From Lachnospiraceae bacterium UBA1759 (GTDB lineage: Bacteria > Bacillota > Clostridia > Lachnospirales > Lachnospiraceae), in the NCBI GenBank assembly GCA_002315555.1, contig DCHF01000004.1:1-25023 (forward strand): a stretch of 25,023 nucleotides of DNA, in the 5' to 3' direction. The translations under genes and the position numbers were made by a program. Shown piece after piece: positions 14,461-21,590 of the stretch; position 1 is the first letter of the stretch; each line of letters begins with the position of its first letter. Under the pieces are notes generated by a model. It made no database searches. It was given only the letters and a program-made list of their open reading frames with translations, and was not told the DNA's origin.

Positions 14461-16584
14461 ATGAAAAACTGGAAAAAGACGACGGCGGCGATCCTGGCCG
14501 GAACGCTTGTGATAAGCACGGGTGCGGCATCCGTGCATGCGGCAAACAGTGTGGAAACGGAAAAGAAGAGTGCGGAGATCACCGTAAGTGATTCGGAAAG
14601 CACGGTCCTTACAGCGGCTGCTTCCGGAAAGGAGGGCGCGGATACGCTTTCCAAGGATGAGACCGTTTATGTCCTGACCGGTGCCGATGGTACCCCGATG
14701 CAGATCATCGTGAGCGATCATCTGACGAACGGCACGGGACTTGACCGGATCACGGATATATCCGGTCTTACCGGCATCGAAAACGTGAAGGGTGACGAGG
14801 ATTTTGAGACGGATGCGGACGGAAGTACGGTCTGGAATGCCGGAGGCAAGGACATTTACTACACCGGCAGCACGGAGGCGGAGCTTCCGTTAGGCCTCAC
14901 GGTCACGTACCTTCTGGATGGCGAAGAGATCGCCCCGGAGGATCTGGCCGGAAAGAGCGGCCATGTGACGATCCGCTATGAATATGAAAACCGCATGACC
15001 CGTACCGCCCTTGTGGATGGAAAAGAAGAGGAGATGCATGTACCCTTTGCTGTCCTGACCGGCATGATCTTAAGTAACGACGTGTTCACGAACGTGGAAG
15101 TGACGAACGGTCATATTTTAAACGACGGTGACCGCACGATCGCAGTCGGTGTGGCGCTTCCCGGTATCCGCGAGGATCTTCGGTTGAAGAGCGACGTGAT
15201 CGACATTCCGGAGTATTTTGAGCTCTCCGCCGATGTGACGGATTTCAGCCTTGGTATCACGATGACCGTCGCGACGGACTCCATCTTCAGCGAACTTTCC
15301 GGAGACGACCCGGACAAACTCGGGGATCTCACGGATTCCATGGACAGCCTGACGGATGCGATGGAGCAGCTGATGCAGGGCTCTTCGGACCTCTATGACG
15401 GTCTGACTACGCTTCGGGAAAAGACCGGCGAGCTTGCGGACGGCACAGCACAGCTGAACGACGGCGCGGCACAGCTTGCGGACGGTACCGAGAGCCTGTA
15501 CGATGGTACGACCCGGGTGAAGGACGGTGTGTCTTCTCTGAATGCGGGACTTGCACAGCTTACAAATAATAACGCAGCGCTTCAGGGCGGTGCAAAGCAG
15601 GTTTTTGAATCCCTTCTTGCCATGGGCAATAAGGAGATAGCAGCGTCCGGGCTGACAGTCCCGACGATGACGATCGACAACTACGCAAGTGTACTGAATG
15701 GTGTGATCGCATCGTTAGACAGCACGACGGTCTATCAGCAGGCGCTGCAGCAGGTGACGGCAGCGGTGGAAGCCCAGCGCAGCGTTATTCGCACGGCAGT
15801 GACCGATGCGGTACGGACGCAGGTGGAAGCGCAGGTCCGGACGGCCGTGGAGGCGCAGGTCCGGGCACAGGTCACGGCAGCCCTTCAGGCGCAGTACGGC
15901 ACGGATGTGGATGCAGCGATCATTGACGCGGCAGTCGCGCAGCAGATGGAAAGTGACGCAGTCCTGGCGATGATCACGGCGAATACGGACGCGCAGATGG
16001 CATCCGAAGCAATTCAGGCGACCATCAACGCCAATACTGAGACGCAGGTGCAGAAGGCGATCGCCGATAACATGGCGTCCGATGCGGTACAGACAAAGCT
16101 TGCACAGGCATCGGCAGGTGCACAGTCGCTGATCTCCTTGAAGGCATCCCTGGATTCCTACAACAGCTTCTATCTGGGGCTCATGAGCTACACGGACGGT
16201 GTGGCATCGGCGGCAGCGGGTGCGAAGCAGCTGGAGAGCGGTGTCGATTCTCTGAATTCCGGCGCGGCTAAACTGAAGGACGGTGCGGAAACGTTAGCGG
16301 ACGGAACGGCCCGTCTTGCCGGGAACATGCCGGCACTGACTGAGGGCGTGAATGCTCTTACGGAAGGCTCAGGAGAACTGAAGGACGGCCTGGAAAAGTT
16401 CAACGAAGAAGGCATCAGGAAGCTGACCGACCTTGTAAATGAAGACCTCGCCGGTGTGTATAACCGTTTGAAGGCCCTTTCCGGCCTGGCGGAAGAGTAC
16501 AATAATTTCTCCGGTATTGCGGCTGAAATGGACGGACAGGTGAAGTTCATCTACCGGACGGCGGAGATCAAAAACGGAAAATAA
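14461..16584 (+). CDS. secreted LxxG heptad-repeat protein (YhgE/Pip-like), MMPL partner
   Basis: This 707-residue exported protein has a signal peptide at residues 1-27 (KNWKK basic start, hydrophobic core, cleavage after SVHA). A globular domain (about 60-280) follows, then two blocks of the xxxLxxG repeat typical of YhgE/Pip and MMPL-associated proteins: about 303-362 (LADGTAQLNDGAAQLADG) and about 588-647 (LESGVDSLNSGAAKLKDG). Between them, about 425-555, lies a low-complexity Ala/Gln/Val/Thr-rich helical region with repeated VEAQVR and NTDAQ/NTETQ units, probably a long coiled coil. There is no C-terminal membrane helix, unlike true YhgE/Pip, so it is likely a free or MMPL-bound extracytoplasmic component. 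ATG 14461 follows AAAGGAG by 7 nt. The operon position suggests a periplasmic-adaptor-like or cell-wall-spanning role; this is inference. Confidence 0.85.
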   Translation: MKNWKKTTAAILAGTLVISTGAASVHAANSVETEKKSAEITVSDSESTVLTAAASGKEGADTLSKDETVYVLTGADGTPMQIIVSDHLTNGTGLDRITDISGLTGIENVKGDEDFETDADGSTVWNAGGKDIYYTGSTEAELPLGLTVTYLLDGEEIAPEDLAGKSGHVTIRYEYENRMTRTALVDGKEEEMHVPFAVLTGMILSNDVFTNVEVTNGHILNDGDRTIAVGVALPGIREDLRLKSDVIDIPEYFELSADVTDFSLGITMTVATDSIFSELSGDDPDKLGDLTDSMDSLTDAMEQLMQGSSDLYDGLTTLREKTGELADGTAQLNDGAAQLADGTESLYDGTTRVKDGVSSLNAGLAQLTNNNAALQGGAKQVFESLLAMGNKEIAASGLTVPTMTIDNYASVLNGVIASLDSTTVYQQALQQVTAAVEAQRSVIRTAVTDAVRTQVEAQVRTAVEAQVRAQVTAALQAQYGTDVDAAIIDAAVAQQMESDAVLAMITANTDAQMASEAIQATINANTETQVQKAIADNMASDAVQTKLAQASAGAQSLISLKASLDSYNSFYLGLMSYTDGVASAAAGAKQLESGVDSLNSGAAKLKDGAETLADGTARLAGNMPALTEGVNALTEGSGELKDGLEKFNEEGIRKLTDLVNEDLAGVYNRLKALSGLAEEYNNFSGIAAEMDGQVKFIYRTAEIKNGK

Positions 16585-16631
16585 GTAAAATTCACAATGT
16601 AATGTCATATGCTCTTTATGAGACGAAAGTC

Positions 16632-16660
16632 TTGATAGACGGTCCGGTTCTTGTTATAAT
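16632..16660 (+). promoter_or_regulatory. consensus sigma-A promoter of the lipoprotein gene
   Basis: TTGATA (16632-16637), a 17-bp spacer and a perfect TATAAT (16655-16660). Transcription should begin near 16667, at the foot of the hairpin described next. The gene is therefore expressed separately from the MMPL operon, although no clear terminator was seen between them. Confidence 0.88.
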
Positions 16661-16668
16661 CGGAAGGA

Positions 16669-16696
16669 CGGCCGTCCGCAGATGTGCGGACGGCCG
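16669..16696 (+). promoter_or_regulatory. 5'-UTR stem-loop at the transcript start
   Basis: CGGCCGTCCGC (16669-16679) pairs perfectly with 16686-16696, with a 6-nt loop. It begins within a few bases of the predicted transcription start. No T tract follows, so it is not a typical terminator. GGACGGCCGTCC at 16667-16678 is itself a 12-bp palindrome. A stem at the extreme 5' end could protect the mRNA, or the palindrome could be an operator over the start site. Confidence 0.65.
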
Positions 16697-16719
16697 AATA
16701 AGGATAGAACGGAGAACAT

Positions 16720-18069
16720 ATGAAAAAAATGAAAAAAGTAACAGCGGTGCTGCTTGCAGCAGTCTGCACCATCGGACTTTGCGCCTGCGGTAAGACAGGA
16801 AACAAGTACGAGGAACTCGAAAGCCTGCTGGACCGCGGCGCTTATGATGACGCGATCATGCTGATCGAGGATATGAGTTATGCGGAAGCTGTGGAAAAAG
16901 GCGAAAAGGGCAGTGTTTCCGGCGAGGGACAGTACGTCCCGGGATCGGAAGAACTGGAGATCCTCAGCCTTCTGGCAGGTACTTATGAGTATTACTATTA
17001 TTATGACCTGGACGAATATCAGCCGGTCGTGATCGGAGAAGACGGAATCATTGAATACAACGGCGAAAAGTACTGCACGATCGTACAGAAGGAGGACGAA
17101 AAGTCCGGTACGCTGAAGCTTTATACGGAACAGGATTACATGAATTTCTCAGATTCGGTATATCCGCAGCAGTATGTTTATTACAGTATTTCCGATAACG
17201 GAATCATTACGGTCGATTACAGCTACAGAAGCCAGAGTGTGCTGAAGGAACTTGCGAAGGACTTCTACAAGGACTATGTCGGTACGTACCGTTATGAGGG
17301 AAACAGTTGGTATGAAATCGATGAAGTTACGATCAATGAGGATTACACGGCTGTTATCGACGGTACGACGGTGGAGCTGTTCGTTTACAGCAGTGAATAT
17401 GATGAAGGCGTCACCTATTCCTTCATTGCCTGCGATGGTGATTACGCGGAAAACCCGCTCGACCTGAGACTGAAAGAGAATGCCTACGGTATGAACACGG
17501 TTCTGGATGGCTATGTCAGGGATGATCAGCTGGAATATGTGGAGATCACGGTCGATAATATTGATGATTATTTTGAATGGACCGATTGGACTGTTGGTTC
17601 GAATTACATCAATTACAACGCTTTCGATGAGGTAGAGAGCATTACGGCACATCGGTATTATCAGCTGAAGGAAGAGTATATGAAAAAGCTGTACGAGGAT
17701 AACTGCAGTGTTGCATTCGAGTACCAGTCGCAGTATGTTTCTTATCCGTATTGCACAGCAGTATATGATATGGATTCCGACGTGTTCAGTCTTACGATCA
17801 ACACGGAAAACGTCTATGAACGGTCCGAGCCGGAGACTTCCGAAGTAAGCCGTTTGAACTGGTCCGGTTATTATGACGAGAATGATAAGTACGTTGTCAC
17901 CAATATCTGGCTTTTCCGAGATGATGCATATATTAATATGGATCATGAGGGTGCTTCACAGGACGGTTCGGTGATCACGGATCCGAGCGTCGGTTATAAC
18001 GATTATTATCACACCAATCCGGTCACGATCCTTCGTACGAAGACGACCCTTTCATTTGTAAACAAGTAA
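16720..18069 (+). CDS. predicted lipoprotein, tyrosine- and acid-rich, function unknown
   Basis: This 449-residue protein starts at ATG 16720 with GGAG about 8 nt ahead. It has a lipoprotein signal: basic MKKMKK, a hydrophobic core, and the lipobox GLCAC, with Cys23 as the lipidated residue (Cys21 at -2 is unusual but tolerated). The mature chain is dominated by Tyr, Asp, Glu, Ser and Val in short beta-strand-like stretches (YEYYYYYDLDEYQPV, YPQQYVYYSISDNG), suggesting an extracellular all-beta fold. Segments such as FYKDYVGTYRYEGNSWYEIDEVTINED look like repeated units of a lipocalin-like or DUF-type beta-barrel, but no named family is recognised. It is a single-gene unit between its own promoter and a terminator. 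Confidence 0.83.
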   Translation: MKKMKKVTAVLLAAVCTIGLCACGKTGNKYEELESLLDRGAYDDAIMLIEDMSYAEAVEKGEKGSVSGEGQYVPGSEELEILSLLAGTYEYYYYYDLDEYQPVVIGEDGIIEYNGEKYCTIVQKEDEKSGTLKLYTEQDYMNFSDSVYPQQYVYYSISDNGIITVDYSYRSQSVLKELAKDFYKDYVGTYRYEGNSWYEIDEVTINEDYTAVIDGTTVELFVYSSEYDEGVTYSFIACDGDYAENPLDLRLKENAYGMNTVLDGYVRDDQLEYVEITVDNIDDYFEWTDWTVGSNYINYNAFDEVESITAHRYYQLKEEYMKKLYEDNCSVAFEYQSQYVSYPYCTAVYDMDSDVFSLTINTENVYERSEPETSEVSRLNWSGYYDENDKYVVTNIWLFRDDAYINMDHEGASQDGSVITDPSVGYNDYYHTNPVTILRTKTTLSFVNK

Positions 18070-18107
18070 GCCGGAGGCGTTTTGAAACGGTCTTACCGGG
18101 GAAACAG

Positions 18108-18140
18108 AAAAGGCTGCTGCACCTCGTGCAGCAGCCTTTT
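18108..18140. terminator. bidirectional intrinsic terminator
   Basis: A 15-bp perfect stem (left arm AAAAGGCTGCTGCAC, 18108-18122; right arm 18126-18140) with a CTC loop has T-rich ends on both strands. It ends the lipoprotein gene on the plus strand and the degV-like gene, which stops at 18186, on the minus strand. The remaining bases up to 18185 show nothing else. Confidence 0.93.
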
Positions 18141-18185
18141 AAATAAACGGACCGGGAGTTCCCCGTTTTCACGGGAACAGACCGA

Positions 18186-19073
18186 TCAGTCCTCTCTCTT
18201 TTTACCGAAATAGAAGAGAGCAACGGTTCCGGGACCCGTATGGCTTCCGATGGTCGTACCGATCCAGTTGATCTCGACATCGCCCTTCTTGTTCTTGAAG
18301 GTCTCATCGACCAGATCCGCCACGGCCTTGGCGTCTTCGTAACAGTCCGCGTGGCTCATGAAGACCTTGCCGTTATAGTTGACACCGTCATCCGCAAGCT
18401 CTTTCATCTTCTTCACGATCCGCTTGATGACCGCCTTTTTGCCGCGGATCTTTTCGCGCGGGATCAGATGGCCTTCGTAGTCCACGTTCATGAGCGGGCA
18501 GATGTTCAGAACACCGCCAAAGAGTGCGGCACCCTTGGAGATACGGCCGCCCTTTACAAAGAAGGTGAGGTCGGTGGAGAAGAACCAGTGGTTGACACGA
18601 AGCTTGTTCTCCTCGGTCCAGTCGCGGAGCTCGTCGATCGTCATACCCTCATCGCGGCGGTCGGCCATGGCATCCGCCAGAAGACCGAAGCCTGCGGAAG
18701 CGCAGAGCGAATCGATGATGTACAGCTTTCTTTCGGGATAGCGTTCCTTCGCGATGTTTGCCGCATTGACTGCGGAATTGTAGGAACCGGAAATGCCGCT
18801 GGAAAGCGTGATGTGGATGATGTCCTTGCCTTCCTTCAGGAAAGACTCGAAGAAGGCCAGGTACTCGGAAATATTGACCTGTGAGGTCGATGCATCCGCA
18901 CCGTCCACCAGCTTTTTGTAGAAATCCGGGAAGGCGATGGTCTCACCGAGGTCATCGGGATAGTCCACGCCGTCCAGCTGATAATGGAAGCAGAGATACT
19001 TGATATCTCGCGCGGTAAAGTGCTCTTTGGAAATGTCTGCTGTGGAGCAGCAGCTGATGATATAGTCGGACAT
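18186..19073 (-). CDS. DegV family fatty-acid-binding protein
   Basis: This 295-residue cytosolic protein has the two-domain DegV fold. It has the N-terminal STADISKEHF segment, an SQVNISEYLAFFESFLKEG region, the LSSGISGSYNSAVNAA loop that in family structures contacts the fatty-acid carboxylate, DSLCASAGFGLL, a FVKGGRISKGAALFGGVLNICPLM block, and the C-terminal GTTIGSHTGPGTVALFYFGK. In Firmicutes such proteins (FakB-like) hand fatty acids to the FakA kinase for phosphorylation; no fakA gene is in the window, and many DegV paralogues have no proven role. The ATG at 19073 follows GGGAGG on the minus strand by a suitable distance. A TATACT box on the minus strand near 19110 may be its -10, but the matching -35 is poor. 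Confidence 0.93.
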   Translation of the reverse strand: MSDYIISCCSTADISKEHFTARDIKYLCFHYQLDGVDYPDDLGETIAFPDFYKKLVDGADASTSQVNISEYLAFFESFLKEGKDIIHITLSSGISGSYNSAVNAANIAKERYPERKLYIIDSLCASAGFGLLADAMADRRDEGMTIDELRDWTEENKLRVNHWFFSTDLTFFVKGGRISKGAALFGGVLNICPLMNVDYEGHLIPREKIRGKKAVIKRIVKKMKELADDGVNYNGKVFMSHADCYEDAKAVADLVDETFKNKKGDVEINWIGTTIGSHTGPGTVALFYFGKKRED

Positions 19074-19184
19074 TTGATGATCCTCCCTTTCTGTTCTGAC
19101 TCAAGTATAGAAAAACCTTGTTAAAAAGAAAACCTACGAAACGGAAAAATGCTCTACGGGGAGGGAGAGAAGGGTCTACTCGTT

Positions 19185-19203
19185 TTTCTACGAATCGTAG
19201 AAA
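19185..19203. promoter_or_regulatory. operator-like palindrome between degV and the atp operon
   Basis: TTTCTACGA (19185-19193) and TCGTAGAAA (19195-19203) form a 9-bp inverted repeat around a single A. A related half-site CTACGAAA occurs near 19134, and AAATGCTC (19147-19154) is mirrored by GAGCATTT (19205-19212). The site lies about 110 bp upstream of both gene starts' nearest promoter elements. It looks like a regulator binding site; the regulator is unknown. The remainder of the 355-bp gap holds the atp promoter and leader and no gene beyond a possible 6-codon leader. Confidence 0.5.
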
Positions 19204-19311
19204 TGAGCATTTATGCGGTTTCCGGAGCACATGTCCGGAAGAACCGTCCGAAGTGCGGAAAATGAAGCGCTTGACAAGAAAATGTTATATGCCTTGAACA
19301 CTACTCATTCG

Positions 19312-19340
19312 TTGACACAGCAGGCTGTTTCTGCTATAAT
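19312..19340 (+). promoter_or_regulatory. consensus sigma-A promoter of the ATP synthase operon
   Basis: Perfect TTGACA (19312-19317), a 17-bp spacer and perfect TATAAT (19335-19340). Both boxes match the consensus fully, as expected for a strongly expressed operon. Transcription should start near 19347, leaving a leader of about 80 nt before atpI. A small stem with CCGG arms and an AGA loop lies at about 19361-19374. Confidence 0.93.
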
Positions 19341-19411
19341 TTTGACATATATGGTGTTCAAGCCGGAGACCGGTTCACGGGGTGATCCGGAGGTCCGGAA
19401 GAGGGCATAAA

Positions 19412-19432
19412 ATGGAGGAAAAAGAAGCGTGA
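19412..19432 (+). other. possible 6-codon leader peptide overlapping the atpI start
   Basis: ATG 19412 opens a frame encoding Met-Glu-Glu-Lys-Glu-Ala and stops at TGA 19430-19432, which overlaps the GTG start of atpI (19429-19431). A purine-rich GAGGG precedes it by 6 nt. The ribosome binding site of atpI (GGAGGA, 19414-19419) lies inside this mini-frame. It may couple translation or may be chance; the evidence is only positional. Confidence 0.25.
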
Positions 19433-19851
19433 AGATCGAAAAAGCGGTCCTTCGTGAAACTGCATATGTGGCTGCCGGAACGGTCGCCCTGAGTCTGCTT
19501 ATGGAGGCGGTATTTGTTCTTTTGCGCTACTGGGATCTCACGGTCCTGTTCGGCAATCTCCTCGGAGCATCCGCGGCCGTCCTGAACTTTTTCCTGATGG
19601 GTCTCGGCATCCAGAAGATCGTAAACAGCGGCACGGACAAGCCGGAGAACAAGGTGCGCCTTTACATGACGCTCCGGATGTTCATGATCGGTGCGTTTCT
19701 GATCATCGGCGGCGTGTTTTCCTGCTTTAACCTGTTTGCGGTCGTGATCCCGTTATTCTTTCCGCAGATCGCCATTTATGTACAGAAATTCGTATTAAAG
19801 GACAAGACCGGATCGGAGAGCACCTCCGACGGCCCGTCTCAGGAGGTATAA
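19429..19851 (+). CDS. atpI: ATP synthase subunit I (AtpI-like)
   Basis: This 140-residue membrane protein is the first gene of the ATP synthase operon. It starts at GTG 19429, with GGAGGA (19414-19419) 9 nt ahead. Four hydrophobic helices are visible (about 12-33, 38-60, 83-101, 103-120) in two hairpins, including LFGNLLGASAAVLNFFLMG, a motif typical of the AtpI/I-subunit family, and a hydrophilic C-terminal tail rich in Ser, Asp and Glu. AtpI helps insert or assemble the c ring and is not part of the mature enzyme. Sequence conservation in this family is low, so the call leans on gene order and topology. Confidence 0.87.
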   Translation: MKIEKAVLRETAYVAAGTVALSLLMEAVFVLLRYWDLTVLFGNLLGASAAVLNFFLMGLGIQKIVNSGTDKPENKVRLYMTLRMFMIGAFLIIGGVFSCFNLFAVVIPLFFPQIAIYVQKFVLKDKTGSESTSDGPSQEV

Positions 19852-19854
19852 ATC

Positions 19855-20766
19855 TTGAAAACTTCGAAAGCCTTCAAGGCGCTCGACATCTTTTACATTA
19901 TCATGATGATCCTGCCGTTTGCGGCCGGAATCGTGTTGAAGGTCCTGACGTCACCGGCATCCGATGACATCAACATCACCGGCGCGTTGATCTATTTCAC
20001 GATCCATATGCCCGTACAGGATCTGCCGGTCACGGAAGCCCAGGTGAACTCCTTGATCGTTGTGATCTCCGTCTTCTTCATGTGTCTGTATCTGACCCAC
20101 GGTCTCAGTGTGAAGGCGCATCTGAAGCGTCAGGTCGCAGTGGAGTGGCTGTATGAAAGCGCAAAGAAGCTGGTCAACGGCTCCATGGGTGAGTACTTTG
20201 ACCGGTTCGTTCCGTTCATTTCGGCGATCCTCGTGCTGTCCGCACTGTCCAGCTTAAGCTCGCTGGTCGGCCTTTTTGCCCCGACCTCCGATATCAATGT
20301 CGTTGCCGGCTGGGCCATCCTGGTATTCATTCTGATCACGTACTACCGGTTCAAGTGCGGCCCGATCCATTACATGAAGAGCTTTGCCGAACCCATCGCC
20401 CTGATGACCCCGATGAACATCATCTCCGAGATCGCAACACCGGTCTCCATGTCCTTCCGTCATTACGGCAATATTCTTTCCGGTTCCGTCATTTCCGTCC
20501 TGATCGCGGCGGCCCTGCAGGGCTTAAGCAGCAAGGTCCTCGGATGGCTTCCGGGTTTCCTTGGGGAGTTCCCCTTCCTGAGAATCGGTCTTCCGGCCGT
20601 TCTCTCCCTTTACTTTGATGTTTTCAGCGGTGTGCTGCAGGCATATATTTTCGCAATGCTGACCATGTCCTATGTATCCTCTGCGTTCGCGGCGGATGAG
20701 TATCAGATGAGACAGCTGCGGAAAGCACAGAAAAAGTTACAGAAAGAAGTTCTGGCTAACAAATAA
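19855..20766 (+). CDS. atpB: ATP synthase F0 subunit a
   Basis: This 303-residue integral membrane stator subunit forms the ion half-channels facing the c ring. The start is TTG 19855, set by AGGAGG (19841-19846), 3 nt after the atpI stop. The essential stator arginine is Arg202, in the segment PVSMSFRHYGNILSGSV, matching the LRLFGNMxAG motif of other a subunits although the residues around it are divergent. The last helices (VLSLYFDVFSGVLQAYIFAMLTMSYVSSA) carry the conserved Gln-Ala-Tyr-Ile-Phe block. The chain is longer than many a subunits, with a hydrophilic loop at about 35-60 and a basic C-terminal extension (RQLRKAQKKLQKEV). Confidence 0.93.
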   Translation: MKTSKAFKALDIFYIIMMILPFAAGIVLKVLTSPASDDINITGALIYFTIHMPVQDLPVTEAQVNSLIVVISVFFMCLYLTHGLSVKAHLKRQVAVEWLYESAKKLVNGSMGEYFDRFVPFISAILVLSALSSLSSLVGLFAPTSDINVVAGWAILVFILITYYRFKCGPIHYMKSFAEPIALMTPMNIISEIATPVSMSFRHYGNILSGSVISVLIAAALQGLSSKVLGWLPGFLGEFPFLRIGLPAVLSLYFDVFSGVLQAYIFAMLTMSYVSSAFAADEYQMRQLRKAQKKLQKEVLANK

Positions 20767-20781
20767 CTGGAGGTAAAAACA

Positions 20782-21066
20782 ATGTTAGAAATCGCAATCG
20801 CTATCATCTTAGGTTCCTGCGGTCTTGGCGCAGGTATCGCAATGGTCGCAGGTATCGGCCCCGGTATCGGTGAAGGTAACGCCGTTGCTAAGGCTTGTGA
20901 AGCTATCGGCCGTCAGCCGGAGAGCAAGGGTGATGTCACCACGACCATGTTAATGGGTTGTGCAGTCGCAGAGACCACCGGTCTTTACGCACTCGTTATC
21001 GCCATCCTGCTGATCTTCGTAGCACCGGGCAGATTCGTTAACATTCTCATGAAAATCGTAGGTTAA
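20782..21066 (+). CDS. atpE: ATP synthase F0 subunit c with two ion-site carboxylates (Na+ type)
   Basis: This 94-residue hairpin of two membrane helices forms the rotor ring. Helix 1 carries the Gly-rich GLGAGIAMVAGIGPGIGEG, then the RQPESKGD loop, then helix 2 with GCAVAETTGLYALVIA. Glu64 is the ion-carrying carboxylate. The residues that coordinate Na+ in Ilyobacter tartaricus are matched by Glu31 (Gln32 there), Val62, Glu64, Thr65 (Ser66 there), Thr66 and Tyr69. A Glu in place of the Gln gives the two-carboxylate site described for the Fusobacterium nucleatum rotor. Na+ coupling is therefore likely but is inference. The gene starts at ATG 20782 after GGAGG, with the high-expression codon look of a multi-copy subunit. 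Confidence 0.95.
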   Translation: MLEIAIAIILGSCGLGAGIAMVAGIGPGIGEGNAVAKACEAIGRQPESKGDVTTTMLMGCAVAETTGLYALVIAILLIFVAPGRFVNILMKIVG

Positions 21067-21083
21067 TAAAGAAGGAGATTTCG

Positions 21084-21590
21084 ATGCAGACACTGGATGT
21101 CATATCAGTCAATATCTGGCAGATAGTGATTTCGCTTCTCAACCTGCTTCTTATGTTCCTGATCCTGAAACACTTTCTGTTCAAGCCTGTTAAGAAGATG
21201 ATGGACAAGCGCCGCGAGGAGCTGGAAAATCAGTATAAGGCTGCGGAAGATGCGCAGAATGACGCGCTGAAAGACAGAGAGCTCTGGGAGTCCAAGCTGG
21301 CACATGCGGACGCGGAGGCGGATGAGATCCGTTCTCAGGCCGTTACCGATGCCAAGTACAGAAGCGGAAAGATCATTGCCGAAGCAAAGGACAAGGCGGG
21401 CAGCATCATGCGTCAGGCCGAAGTCAATGCGGAACTTGAAATGCAGAAGGCGCAGGCCGGCATTAAGGACGAGATCGTGAATGTATCCGCTGCTCTGACC
21501 GAGAAGATGCTCGGCCGTGAGATCAACACGGACGATCACCGCGGACTGATCGAGTCTTTCATCGGCGATTTAGGTGATGACTATGACTGA
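21084..21590 (+). CDS. atpF: ATP synthase F0 subunit b
   Basis: This 168-residue peripheral-stalk subunit has one N-terminal membrane helix (about residues 7-30, NIWQIVISLLNLLLMFLILKHF) followed by FKPVKKMMDKRREELENQ and a long charged, Ala-rich coiled coil to the C-terminus. This is the standard layout and length. It starts at ATG 21084 after AAGGAG and overlaps the atpH start by 8 nt. It holds the F1 head to subunit a together with delta. Confidence 0.95.
   Translation: MQTLDVISVNIWQIVISLLNLLLMFLILKHFLFKPVKKMMDKRREELENQYKAAEDAQNDALKDRELWESKLAHADAEADEIRSQAVTDAKYRSGKIIAEAKDKAGSIMRQAEVNAELEMQKAQAGIKDEIVNVSAALTEKMLGREINTDDHRGLIESFIGDLGDDYD

Noticed and set aside
13521..14654. Antisense open frame spanning the MMPL end and the next gene
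   Set aside because: It crosses two well-supported plus-strand genes and its translation is rich in His, Arg and Asp without domain pattern.
15420..16400. Tandem DNA repeat or CRISPR-like array in the LxxG gene
   Set aside because: The repeats are protein heptads with variable DNA, lie in an open frame and have no regular spacer structure.
19271..19290. A second atp promoter with TTGACA at 19271-19276
   Set aside because: The nearest TTATAT is only 8 bp away and there is no -10 box at 16-18 bp; the 19312-19340 promoter is far better.
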